Below are positions 22,963 through 34,640 of a stretch of DNA of 64,000 nt, in pieces. This DNA is from Sequoia sempervirens. Its lineage: Eukaryota; Streptophyta; Pinopsida; Cupressales; Cupressaceae. Location: contig VDFB02321308.1 of NCBI GenBank assembly GCA_007258455.2, positions 1 to 64,000 on the forward strand, given 5' to 3'. The notes below the pieces were generated by a model, which made no database searches, had not been told where the DNA came from, and saw nothing but the letters and a program-made list of their open reading frames with translations. Numbering within the stretch: position 1 is the first letter of the stretch; the number at the start of each line of letters is the position of its first letter. The translations under genes were made by a program, and so were the position numbers.

Positions 22963-25938
22963 TTAAGTTAATGTTGAACCAACTAGTGGTGTCGATATAG
23001 ATGCTTCTATCATAATGTTCCATCGATATCCTGTGTCAAGAAGTTGTTTCATTAAGATATGTGCACTTGAATGCAGTTTTTGAGATTCCTGATCTACTTT
23101 GTTGATACCAGAGTTAACTCTATCTTTATGTGCACATTGCAATAGAGTGCCTTCTAAATCCTTATGATGAAGGGTGGCTGCCAATAGATGGTCAATGTGA
23201 GAATTGGATATCATGCATGGAGTAGTGGATGGTGGAGTATGTTTAGGAATAAAATATGGATTGGTTGATAGTTTGGAACCTTTAAATCTCCAAACTTGGG
23301 AAGATGAGCAACGATGGGTGGATACAAAACTGTGGTTGGAATTAGGACCAACTACTTGATATACTTTGTATGTTGCTTGAGAAGCTTGATTTTGAATTTG
23401 TGGACATCTTTGATGGATACATTTCCCTTTTTTATTTTTCCCCATAGTTTCTTTGACTGATGGAGGTTGATAGGGATAATATTTCTTTGTATTTTTTGGT
23501 ATCCATGTGTATTTTATTTTTCCATTATGCTTCCCAACTTCTTTTGCTTTGATAATGTTCTTCGTGCTTTGATTCAAATCTTTCTTTTGATGTTGGTCCC
23601 AATTCATGGATGGGGTGATGGGTGGATGAAGATTCATGACGTGGTTGGTTGTAGTGTTGGCATTGGTTTCATCATAAGGATTCTTTGTGCTCCCTATGTT
23701 GATTCTTTCTTGAGACATAGTTGCCCCAAATATGGTGGTAGTATCACCTGTGTTCTTTGATTCTACTTGTTTCAAGATGTCCTGTTTAGAAAGCATCCTT
23801 TGATAAATGACCATTGCAGATGATGTTATTTCAATTTACTACTCTGCTAACTCTGAAATATCTTGTTTGGTCTAACCTATTTCCTTTAGTGTATAATGTT
23901 GGATATATTCATACATGATGTCCTCAATCTAAATTTTAGATATATCCAATCCTAATGTCATCAACTCTACATGATTGTAGGAATCAATGACCTTCTATTC
24001 TTGTGTAATAATGTCAAGAGCTAAGGAATCTTGTTCTGAATGAAGATCATCTACGTGTGCATCCAAAGAAAGATCTCATGGGTAGATGTAGGAGTATGTT
24101 CTATATGCATATGATAATTATTTACATTTTGTATAGTTTAGAGAGTGCCCATTAGATCATTGTAGTATCTTGGAGATATAGATTCTTGATCTTGATTAAT
24201 TTGGGAATTTCTTTTGACATGCTTTGGATCAAGTTCTTGACATGGGTCAATTTCAAAGGATGGATTGCTTACAAAGGGTTCTTGGATATCTTCATTAGGA
24301 ATGGGAAGTGGCTCAATATCCTCTTGATATTTGAGTTGATTTGGATCAAGTGTGGAGTTGAGGATCCCTTAAATATCTGCAACCATGAGGTCAAAGGATA
24401 TCAATATGTCTTGGAAAGGACCATTGGTAGACTTTGGTGAAAGATGTTGATCATTCTTTGGAATAAATTCTTGAGATATGTCCTCTAACTCATTAGGTGA
24501 TGTAGATACATTTTCAACATGATCATTGGTAGATGCATCTTGGATTATGTCAATAGGATCAAATAATTCTAACACTCCTTGAAATAGATCATTGTTGGAT
24601 TTTATTGGTGAATTTCGATCATGATTGCAAAGTGACTCTTGATGGATGTTGATTTGATCATTGGATGGGGCAGAAACATCTTCAAGGTGCTCATTGATGG
24701 ATATATCTTGATCATTGTTCTCAACAATTATGGCAGAGAGATTGTCATTTCTATCATTAGTGGTTGAATCTCGATCATTGTCGTCAACACTTATTATTGC
24801 TTGATCAAGAAGGTCTTGGATGAGATTCTTGATTCAAATACAATTTGATGTTTTATGATGGTCATCTCTATGATACTGACAATAGGATCTACCCTTATTC
24901 CAAGGGAAGTTTACGATAGAGTTGAAAGCACTTACCTTTGGAAGAGTGATGAGTTTTGCATTAACTAGCTTTTTTAATGCTAATTCAATTGGCTCTCCCA
25001 AAGGAGTGTATTCACATTTTTTACCTTGTGGTGATTGATCTTTGAGATGTGGTGATTGGGTTTGTTGTTGATGTTGTTGATCTTGATATCCAACCTCTTG
25101 ACATTGGAGATATTTTTCTTGATGTGGTTGTGGAGACAACTCAATGTTTTGATGACATGGTTTAACCCAAGGGGGAGTGTGTAGATTTTTGGGTAGGGAT
25201 GTCTCTTGGTGATAGTAATCAACAAATTTTCTAAGTATAGAAATTTTATTTCACAAAATTTGTTCTTGATTTTGATCTTGACACCCAAGTGATATAGTTG
25301 ATTTGGCTGTTGGTCAAGCATATTTGGACTATAAACTTGTGGTATTTGTATGGGATCATGCACAAATTGATTTTGGACAATGTTCTTATTTGGGATGATG
25401 TTTAGATTTTGCATTATAGGTTGACATGGAACATTGTTGTAGTTGGGAAATATATTGCTTTAATTTTGGTAACTTTGATTTTGCATGAGGTTACCTTGAC
25501 TTGGATCAATACATTGAGTTGTCAATATATTGCTTAGATTTTGAACAACATTGGTTTGATTTTCAAACTTATCTATCCCATAGTTCACCAAGTGTGTATT
25601 TGATACGTTCATGTTTGATAAGTTTCCACTTGGTATATTCACATTTGACATGTATGGATTGGATGAGATAATTTTGTTTTGTTGAAGACTCATGTATTGA
25701 TCATTTGGTTGATAGATTGGTAAGTTTTCACTTTGATTTAAATCTACCATAGGGAAAGGTGCTCCAAAATTTCAATTGGGCATACTCAAATTTGTTGTAT
25801 CATTGAGGTTTGTAGGAGATGATGATCCCATGTATGGATTGTATAAATGTGAGTTTTGATAGCCAATTGGCATTGTAAGGCTTTGATATTTTGGTTGACT
25901 TAGATCACTCATGATGTATGAATCAAGTTTATATTCCA
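22963..25938 (-). pseudogene. E2 gag-like polyprotein, zinc-knuckle-like motif
   Basis: Starts at an ATG (25938; MEYKLDSYIMSDLSQPKYQ) and continues with stops and frameshifts to 22963, up to ~990 codons. The first ~270 residues are rich in Asn, Gln and Tyr (NLSNMNVSNTHLVNY). Near 24905-24800 comes YTPLGEPIELALKKL... and CQYHRDDHHKTSNC, followed by IKNLIQDLLDQ. 'C-x2-H-x4-H-x4-C then QDLIDQ' is the usual C-terminal end of plant Ty3/gypsy gag. An acidic repetitive tract follows (24790-24130). The last part (23814-22963, open for 283 codons) has YTWIPKNTKKYYPY and a Ser/His-rich end that I do not recognise. Protease and polymerase motifs are absent where pol should follow. Gag would form the particle; loss of pol implies dependence on a helper element. 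Confidence 0.6.
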
Positions 25939-27969
25939 TGTTTTTCTTGTGTTTTGACCTTGTTGACCCCTAAGTAATTTAGAACCAATGATGAGATGAA
26001 GGATGAAAGGGGTGAGTGATATGGGTGTTGAACTTTTAGGAACTTTGGATCAATGCTAGACTTTAGGATTTGATTTGGATAATGGAATTGTAGATCCCAA
26101 GATGTTAGATGCTATCTTGTGGTAAACTTGTCCAAAGGAGTGCTAATTTAATTAAATGTGTGAGAAATGATTCATCCCCACACACATAGCCAAACAAAGT
26201 GATTTTGATTTGTGATTTAAGGATTAACCCAAGTCTAGGATTTTGATTTTTTCCAAAGCTCTAAAAGTTGTTTGTGGGATGGAGATAAATTTTTGGGATG
26301 GATGAAGTGTTTGATTGTTTTTATCCTAAATAAACCTAAGAGGGACTTTGTTTACAAGACCAAGATGGTGAAGAACATGCTTTTCCCTAAGAGTAATTCA
26401 AACCAAAAGACCAATGTTTTGCTTGGAAGAACTATGGCTTTGACCAAGATAGTGAAGAACATGCTTTTTCCTAAGAGTACTTAAAACCAAAAGACCAATT
26501 TTTTTCTTGGAAGACAATAAGAAAAAAGATAAAAAGTACATGTGTGGGGTCTAATTGATTTAATCTTGGTTAATGAATTGCTTTTACCACATCCACTTGT
26601 CTTGTTTAAATTTAAAACTTAATGTCTATGTCTTAACTCTTTTTCATTCCACAAGGTCCATTATGTGAAAATAAAATGGTCAAAGCCATAGTTTCCCTAG
26701 GTTGACTTTGGAGAGAACAAATTGAGATATGGACCTAAATATTTAGAAGCTTCTAAGGATAAAATCCCAAGGGACAAGTAGGAATATTTGGACTCTTCAG
26801 GGATATTTTCTCTTTCCAAAGGGTTTGAAATTTTGATGATTTGTTTAATTTTTGTTTCCAAGTTTGAGATCCAAGAAATGTATTTGAATGACTCACAAAA
26901 TTGCACAACCTTAGGTTATAAATGGCTATACTTGTTGAGTCCCCACTCAGATTTCTCCAAACACTGAGACAAAGTGAACAGTTAGAGATTTGGTGACACT
27001 GGCTCCCCTCCACGACACACATTTCTCGGGACCACCAAATCTCAAAATCTTGAAGATTCAAAGAACTTAAGGATTTTTTACATTTCTACTTTGAATAGCA
27101 CAAATGTGGGGCAACTTCAGAAGGACCGTTCTGACACCAACAAGTATTAAGTATTTTGGCCTTTAAACAAAGGGTTGTAATAAGGACATCTGATTCAGGG
27201 GGTACTATGATAAAATTTGTCAAGAGGTCTCCCAACCCTTAGAACAAGGGCTTTATGCATCATAAAGATATTGGGGGAGAGCTATAATGTATCGCTTCCT
27301 ATTGATTGCAAACTTTCCTTGCAATCATAAATTTGTATAGCGGTTTGGAAGAGCTTGGAATTAGGTCATTATGGCTTGGGTCATTCCCTTGGGGTGAGTT
27401 CATTTTCCCACCAAGGAAGGCCCTCTAAAGATTAAAAAATAGCGAAGAAGTACATTTGTAGTTCGACTACCTAAAGCACTTCGAAGGGAACACACACAAT
27501 GCCTTTCCTTCACACTGACATGATTGTTCAATTTTAGACCCAAATTTGAAATGTGGGTAATTTTAGACAACTAATGTCACTAGAATGCTTTTGATTCTCA
27601 AGATTGTCGAGAGGCATGAGAGAAGTGCATACACATTCAAGTGACACAAATTGTAAAAAATCACATGACAAATGAAAGCACAAGTTCATTTTAATCCCAA
27701 AATAAAGATGAATTCTTTTTAGAGCACCAAGATTAAATATAAGTTTCTCTTGTTCAATTTTAGCTCAAAATCAAAGTCTAGTAAGTTCCTAATGTTCAAT
27801 TTTAAACCAACTTTGACAAATCTTGATTTTTTTGTTAATTTTAAGCCCAAAAATAACTCTAGTTGGTCCTAAAATAGAAATGAAAGACATAATTGGAAAG
27901 CCTAAGCTATTACAAAGAGCATTAAAAAATTCTTTTAGGCCTCCAATTTAATTATCCTCCCTTTCCTGC
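25939..27969 (-). other. E2 leader, distal part
   Basis: No recognisable frame between the PBS-proximal repeat array and the gag ATG. One tandem duplication lies within it (26359-26524). Long untranslated leaders are common in large plant retroelements. Confidence 0.45.
26359..26524. repeat. 83 bp tandem duplication
   Basis: GACCAAGATGGTGAAGAACA starts at 26359 and, with one change, again at 26442. Both units continue through 'CCTAAGAGTA' and 'AACCAAAAGACCAA' to 'CTTGGAAGA'. Confidence 0.85.
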
Positions 27970-28290
27970 AAAGGCAACGCTATGCAAAAAATGTGACACT
28001 CTACAACTAGTAAACACGATGCTAAAAATGAAGGCACCGCTCTATTGAACAACAAAGGTGACACTGTGCAGAGGACAGAGAGAGCATATGCGGTGTGATA
28101 TCAAAGGCGACACTCTGTCAGAATCAGAAATAAGACAAAAGAAAAAAAAAATAGATGCAACGATGTAGTGGATGCAACATGAAAACAATGAGTAAAGGTG
28201 GTGCGACATGGTGAAAGTAGCGTTGGAAGCAAAGGCGGTGCTCTGCAAGTAAACGAAGGTGACGTTGTATGAGTCAAGGGTGGCATTGCT
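27970..28290 (-). repeat. Recurring ~15 bp motif in the PBS-proximal leader
   Basis: On the plus strand AAAGGYGRCRCTCTG-like words occur at 27970, 27991 (partial), 28030, 28054, 28103, 28194, 28231, 28255 and 28276. In sense orientation the consensus is about CARAGYGYCRCCTTTG. Spacing is irregular (21-91 bp, several near 24). They lie within ~400 bp downstream of the primer-binding site, the region where packaging and dimerisation signals lie in other retroelements. Function is inferred only. Confidence 0.65.
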
Positions 28291-28349
28291 CCCTTGTAGC
28301 TACACAAAAATGGAATTCTAGGAAAAATTCAACAAAATAAATTGGTTAG

Positions 28350-28369
28350 CCCTCCTTCTAGCACCAAAA
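28350..28369 (-). other. E2 primer-binding-like site
   Basis: Sense TTTTGGTGCTAGAAGGAGGG begins directly after the LTR end CTCACA. The TGG start fits pairing with a tRNA 3' CCA. I cannot name the tRNA with confidence. Confidence 0.6.
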
Positions 28370-29570
28370 TGTGAGTGTCTAATCTACAATCAACTAACAA
28401 GAAACAAAAAACAAGTGTCAATCATGATAGAAAACCAAATAAAAAACTCCCTATGAAATTCTTGATCAAGAAAGACAAGAAAAAATGAAGAAACATGAAA
28501 TAAATAAAACAAAAACATGCAAACCTATCTAAATTAACCAAACCTTCATCCCATAGGGGGAGTGGTGCTCCTTTGATGTGGAAAGAAACTCTTTCCCTAC
28601 CCCTTTGATAAGATTTGATGATTGAAGATGATTCCAAGTATGGAATTGATGCTAAATGGTGAAACTATGCTCAAAAGTGATGAAAATGATGATAGTTATG
28701 AGGTGAAATGCCTATAGTAAGAATGCTTAAAGTTTTGGATCCATATTGTGAAGAGAATGCTTCTATTTATAGAACTCAAGGATTGAAGAATGAGAGGAAT
28801 TGGTGAATTTGGGATAAAATGGGAGCCAATGAGAATGTGACACTTGTCACAATTCTACTAGAGGAAGGTGGAGCACATTTTGGGAAATGTGTTGAGGAAA
28901 GGGGGATGTAAGAGGAATAAATGAGAATGTAAGAGGATTTGAAAGGTTGTAATAAGAATTGAATGAATGTGGTTGGAGATGTGAGAGGATGTAAGAGAAG
29001 TTATTGAAGATGTAAGACCTGAGTTATTGAGGATGTGAAAGGTTTTTGAAACCTTTGGAGGGAAATTGAATGAGGAGGTGGTTGGGAGGAATATTCCTTG
29101 GAATATGCCTTTGTGAAGATAAATAAAGGAATTAGTTAATTAAAAGAAATGAATTTCTTGTGCAGCCTGGTTAGTTGACCATGGGTTGATTTAACTCTTG
29201 AGGAGTTAAAAGCTGGATGATTTATTAATGCTGATTAGAAAGTGATTTGGGATTAATTAATTTAGGATTAATTAATTTGAATGGGTTAGGGGATTGTGAC
29301 ATTTGGTTTGATTTATTTAATCAAATGGGAGGACTTAGGAGGATTTAATTAAATGATTTGATTTAATTATATATGATGAAAATTAGTTAGAAGAATGTTG
29401 AATTAATCTAATAAAATTAATTATTTAATTAATAGTTGAATTTGCTAAATTTAACTAAATAATGTTGATTATTTAATTAATTGGTTAGCTTGAGATGATT
29501 TAGGAAGAAACGTTGTTAGTTAATCAAAATAAAATTTATAGTATCAATCAAGACTTTTTATGTATCTACA
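28370..29570 (-). repeat. E2 5' LTR (minus sense)
   Basis: Sense start TGTAGATACA, end CTCACA. Homologous over its length to 13767-14941, with small indels, e.g. a duplicated GGATTAATTAATTT at ~29251-29278 that the partner has once. TATA box at 28763-28773; the U3 GATGTAAGAG cluster is at ~28900-29020. Confidence 0.85.
28763..28773 (-). promoter_or_regulatory. LTR TATA box (5' LTR)
   Basis: Sense TCTATAAATAG, identical to the 3' LTR copy. If E2 was ever transcribed as a genomic RNA, this is the expected core promoter. Confidence 0.65.
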
Positions 29571-30604
29571 AATCTAGTAAGAATATGTGTTTCACAAATT
29601 TTGTTGTATATTTCCCAAATATTGGGATATTGATAAAGGATTCCATCTTGTCTTTTCTTTTTCCAATTTCAACTTCCTGGATTTGTGGACTAGGTTTTTC
29701 TTCTCTCTTTTTTCACCTTTCTAACAATATAGGGTTTTTGCTCTCTACCCTTGTCTCTTGCTAATTTTATATCAAAGTATTATTTTCCAAGTATCTTTTC
29801 TCACTATATTTTTGTTCCTTTTTCTTCTCTTGTTTCCTTACCTTGTAGTATCTCTTATTTCAACATTCTTTGAATCTTATATGCCTGAGTGGATCGATCT
29901 CGGTCGAGGGCTTGTGACTCTTCAAAATATCTCTTCACCTTTTTGTTTGTAAACACAACTCTTTACCCAAATTCAATCTATTTCCTTTACTTTTTCTTAT
30001 TTCTTCCTCTTTTAATTTCCTTATGCTCCTATTAACTAATTCTTCTAAATATTTTGCTTGAATTTATGGAGTATTCTAGTCTAATTATTGGAAAATCAGA
30101 AATTTGTGATAGTAATGGAGTATTTGTATTACTACAAGGCCCTAATAACAATCTTCTAGATTCTCCTGTTAGGGATCCAAATCTGCACCCTAAATGCCAA
30201 GTTGTGAACAAACTTGGCAAATTTGGATGTAACATGGGACTACTTTCAGGTTGTGGGTATCCTATTTGAAAGAAAAAATCTAGTGATAAGGGGTTGGCTT
30301 CCCCTTTTGATGCCACCTAACTACTAATTTATGAGGTAAAGGGTAAGAATTGCATGAAAATGAACCTAATACTTAAAATACCTAAGGTGATACACCAAAA
30401 CAACTTGGACCCGATAACAACCTATCACATTCAAAACAACATCATAAAATTTGATTTACACAACTCACTTTCCAATGTATTTTACATAAGTAATTTATAA
30501 GGAGGTCTATAATGTTCAGTGCTTTTAGAATCAAAATAAAGGTTTCACAACTAACAACACTACTAAACAACACAACTTATAACCTATTAACATACATTTT
30601 CTGC

Positions 30605-30629
30605 TAAACCCTAAACCCTAAACCTTAAA
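30605..30629 (+). repeat. Short telomere-like run
   Basis: About 3.5 units of the plant telomere repeat TAAACCC, the last changed to TAAACCT. Too short to mean a former chromosome end; a two-unit run is also at 57803. Confidence 0.6.
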
Positions 30630-31113
30630 CATGAAGAGATAAGATAAAATGCTCTATTCTATTGATTCAAAGTGCTTACTATATTACAAGTCCATCTGAG
30701 TTACAATACTGCTCCATGAAAAATAGCTCCAAAACAAAGCTGTCTTGCTACTGGAAAGAAAGAACTAACTCCAAAATGCTCAAAATGAACATACTTAATC
30801 AAAAAACCCAGCAAAACCCCTCACACATGTCTATCTAGAAGGTTCTATTTAGATGCAACAATGAGGCCAAAAAAGAACCTTCTAAAGTCACTCCAAAAAT
30901 CCTCCAAAATGGTGAAAATTCAAGCTCAAACTCAAGTCATGCTAAAAGTGTGACAAAATTCCCTCCAAAGTAGCACATGTTCTTCAAAAATAGTCAAATA
31001 CTTCACCCCCACACTCTCCTCATGTTTGCAATTTGATCATTTTGTCTCCCAGCTTTGACTCATGCAATATGTGTGTTTTGAAAACACAAGACTCCAAAAA
31101 GGCATTGAAGATA

Positions 31114-31158
31114 ATAACTTGATTAAGTGATTCATAATACATCACTTAATCAAGTTAT
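31114..31158. repeat. Perfect 18 bp inverted repeat, 9 bp loop
   Basis: ATAACTTGATTAAGTGAT, nine bases, then its exact complement ATCACTTAATCAAGTTAT. No T-run follows, so a bacterial-type terminator reading does not apply. It may be a small foldback remnant. Confidence 0.85.
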
Positions 31159-32179
31159 CTTGCATTTCAAAGCACAAAAATAAGAGGGCCCACCATCAAT
31201 ATGAATTACCATACATTTGCAAAATGAAAAATACCAAAGTGATTAGCAAATCACTTAAATGATATTTTTATGTTTTGAAACAAATGCAAAAAATAATAAT
31301 GAAATGCCAAAATTCTTTAAAAATCATTAAACAAGGTCACAATTCTCCAAGGAACTTGATAATTTTACCTTTCCTCATTCTGCATTGTAAGGCCACATGT
31401 AGTCAATATTTTGATTTTCAAAGGAAAAATAAAAGCTCAAGCTTGGCCTATATGGCCAAGCTCCACACCTCTTGGAAGACATATTTCAAGTCTTCAAGGC
31501 ATATGACATTCATGATCAAAATTCAAAGGCATATCTGACTTGGAATACACCATAACTTAGCAAGGCATGTAACAAATGCTTGAAAGACTTAGCAATGTTT
31601 TGAAGCAAGGAAAAATACTTAAGGCATAAAATGCCTAAGTCATGACAAATGCCTAAGTCAATAAACACATGTTTTGGCCCCCCATTTTGCATTAATATGA
31701 ACCTCATTTTTTAAAAAATGGGATGAAAAAACCCATCGGCATCTAAAGGGTCAAACCCTAATCATCAAAAGGTAAAATAATGAGAAAAACACTATCATTA
31801 TGTAGTCGATCATTCTAGAAAACATGATGCAGCCGCCATGGGCTTTGAGTCAACATTGGAAATGGTGAAAAGTCACTGGTTCTTGGTCGATTCCTTGAGG
31901 AAAAATTCATGGAAACACAAGGTGATTGTTATTTGCTTAGAAATCTGCATTTTTTTCACTTCTTTGGAGCTCCTCCATTCATTTTAGGTCGCGGCCTGTA
32001 GCATTCTCCTGATCATTTTTGTTTCTTTTCCTGTGGGTTATTGTGATTTCTTCTTTCACAACTGCCATTGGGATTTTTCCAAGCTTGCATGAACTGAACC
32101 ATTCCATTTTGATTTTTTTAGCAATAAGAGCTCATTCAAGCCTCCACATAGTATAATGTTGAAAGTTAGTTTTTCTTCT

Positions 32180-32665
32180 TGTATTTGAATGTCGATGCTA
32201 AAAGCCCAAGTGGGTAGGTGACCTTGTGAAGAAAAACCATTTCTTTTGGTCACAACCATGAAAGTATACATGTTTTTTTCTTGATATACCTTTTGTATTT
32301 TCTGTAGAATGTTTGGCTTGTGAGCTCAACCTCCATTTTCATTGACATTTCTATGTGAAAAAAAGGGGAACAAACCTTTGTAGAATTTGGTGTTTCTCCA
32401 GAAAAAGGCACCCATATGCATGAATAATAGAAATCTAATGTTCCATTATTCCCTGTATTTGAATTGTAATGCAAGAAACCCCAAGTGGGTTCATTATTTT
32501 TTGAAGAAAACTCATATTTTTTGTAGAAACACAAGTGGGTTTTTTGTTCATTTGTAGAAATTTGTGATTCCTCCAAAAACCCCAAGTAGGTTACCTTCAA
32601 TTTATAGAAAAAATGCTTTTCTTTAAAAACCCCTAGGTGGGTTTTAGTGTTTTTGAAATGAGAAG
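32180..32665. repeat. ~50 bp imperfect tandem repeat, CCCCAAGTGGGT units
   Basis: Units start at 32478, 32529, 32579 and 32629 (51, 50, 50 bp apart), each with ACCCCAAGTGGGTT-like sequence and a downstream GTAGAAA or GAAGAAA. A fuller duplicate block starting TGTATTTGAATG lies near 32180 and again near 32452. As 50 is not a multiple of three, a coding role is unlikely. Confidence 0.7.
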
Positions 32666-32989
32666 ACCTTTATAGGTTGTGGCCATGAAAATTGGACTAA
32701 ACCCCCTTGCATACAATTGTTTCCCTTAAAGAATACCATACTTTGTCCTTATATGACACAAGTGTAGCTTGCTCCTAACACTCTTCACACACTTGTCACC
32801 ATTGTTTGGTATTGTTGTCTTCTTATACTGAAATATGGCATCTTGTGGGATTACAACACCATCCATTATATACTGTTGTGTGGAGTTGTTGAAGAAAAGT
32901 CATTACTCTCTCAATATGATTGAAATAAATTTTCTTTATAAGACTTCCATTCACTCTTCATGTGAGGTATGTAGTCTTTCTCTGTAGCT

Positions 32990-34640
32990 CCCGAATGTTC
33001 ATTTCAAGAGATTGAATTTGATCCTTCTGCTTTGGATGAATCATTCAATGTTCTAGACAACATATGGTTTTGCTCTATCAAATCATTTAATTTTCTCTCC
33101 ATATCTCCCAAAATTTCATCTTTCAATAACAATTTTGCTTCAATCTATTTTTTCTCATTTGTCAAGTTAGAATGTAAAGCTTAAAGGTCATTGAGATTTA
33201 GGGTTTTTATGGAATTTTCATGTCTCTGTTTCTGAAATTCTTCTTGCATTCCAAAAAGTTCTTAATGTAAATATTTTGACCTCTCATTAATAACTTCATG
33301 CTCCCCCATTGATTTCTACTACCATGAGCCTTTATCTAGATTGATCAACGAGAGATATGGTGATAATATTGGAGTTTGTTTGATGGCTCACCAAAATTTT
33401 GTCAACTAATAAAGTATGTAAAAACCATATGACCACGTTGTTTCTCATATTGATGCAGTTGTATCTATGCTTTACTCTGGGAATTTTAAGCAATATAAGG
33501 CACCTTTTAAGGCATGCCTAGAAAAATATGGGGGTGAAAACACAAATTTAGCAACGTGGATCAAACTCCAACAAACTCTTGGAATCTCTGTGCAAACAAT
33601 TGCTAGTCCCATGCCATATTTCTCTTGTTCTTTGTGCATGGCACGCATGATCTTGATTGCCATTCTTTGTAGCTGATACATTCCTTGCTATGACTGTTAC
33701 ATTTTGAATATAAAGGACTGTGTTCATGTTCATTGAATGTGGTTGTCTATGCATCATAGCACTTGTACTTATGACTATCTTCAGGACTGTATCTATTCTC
33801 CCTTTTTTCTATGACTACTACTTCCTAATGTTTATTAAGTGTCATTTCAAACAATAAACACTGTCCTTCTAATTCCTTCCATTGAATCCCGAGGTTTTGA
33901 GTCCATTCATCAAGTGCATGATACTAACTCCCATATGTAATTATTTATGACTTTGACTGTATGCAAAGTATGTCCACTACCCCATGATCATACTATTGTA
34001 CTTTTCCTCTGCCTTTGATAATGGCTATCTTTTGACAATCTGCACTATCCCTTTGAACCCTTGTTTGAAGTCATGCATTTGGTGGTCCTTGTTAATGTGT
34101 TTTATGATAAACTCCTTGTATATAGTTTTTTATGCATAGACTGTTCATCATGCTTATAAATCCACATTTCTCTTTCCATTGTTGTTAAATTTCTATCATT
34201 TTCATTGTCTCAAAACAATAGATTGTGCAACCAACTGTGGAAAATATCTCATGCCCATTAAAAGTTACACTTTGTAAGTTGTGAAAATTGACTAATTCCC
34301 CATTTCCATCAATAAAGTTATTGTCAACTGCATATCACTTGTGGAGGTAATCCTTGGGTCTGAGCAACTCAAGAAAATGTAGATGAAAGTTGATTATTAT
34401 GTGACACTGAACATGTCAGTTGAAAAGTCTTACTACCCTTCCTTTCTTCTTCATTTGTAATGTAATCTCTTGTGACCATTTCTTGTTTTCCTTCAGTAAA
34501 TTCAAAATACATTCATCTTTGTTGTTGTCCTGCATGACATGAGAATACATCTTGTTGTCCCAACCTTCATGACTTCCATAACAATGCTTGCTGCCCCACA
34601 TGAATTTGCTATCTGGTCTCCACAACATTTATTTACCTTT
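32990..34640 (-). pseudogene. Possible decayed coiled-coil protein remnant
   Basis: Read on the minus strand, 33320-32990 gives a charged, heptad-like frame broken by four or more stops (EEFQKQRHENSIKTLNLNDL; KLLLKDEILGDMERKLNDLI; EQNHMLSRTLND). Further upstream fragments such as YHALDEWTQNLGIQWKELEG (~33930-33860) and KENKKWSQEITLQ (~34480) look similar in composition. I do not recognise the family. It may be a retroelement accessory frame or a host coiled-coil gene. The run of several similarly composed stretches on one strand is the only support. Confidence 0.3.

Larger units (their letters stand above)
13767..29570 (-). mobile_element. E2: ~15.8 kb non-autonomous LTR retroelement
   Basis: Two similar direct repeats of ~1.2 kb (13767-14941 and 28370-29570) bound the region. 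On the minus strand the order is LTR, primer-binding-like site (28350-28369), leader, gag-like frame (25938-22963), A-rich block (22962-21491), conserved noncoding block (21490-20840), large frame C (19307-16217), polypurine tract (14955-14942), LTR. I see no protease, reverse transcriptase, RNase H or integrase motifs, so it resembles a large retrotransposon derivative mobilised in trans. The LTRs differ at about one site in twelve over the ~200 bp compared by eye, so the insertion is old. No clear target duplication was found (flanks GATTC and AATCT). A related, shorter copy lies at 1790-5110. Confidence 0.8.
29571..32179. other. AT-rich segment right of E2, no gene recognised
   Basis: Should contain the target-site flank of E2; I could not recognise the missing 5' part of the gag seen at 12540-13766. 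It holds a short telomere-like run (30605) and a strong hairpin (31114). Open stretches (e.g. 30054-30269) do not resemble known proteins. Confidence 0.4.

Noticed and set aside
13762..29575. Target-site duplication of the E2 element
   Set aside because: Flanks GATTC and AATCT share too little; decay or edge error prevents a claim.
30605..30629. Telomere-like AAACCCT run
   Set aside because: Only 3-4 units; such runs are common in plant intergenic DNA and promoters.
34416..34628. Resemblance of KFMWGSKHCYGSHEGW to XS-domain RNA-silencing proteins
   Set aside because: Only scattered residues agree and no flanking domain supports it.
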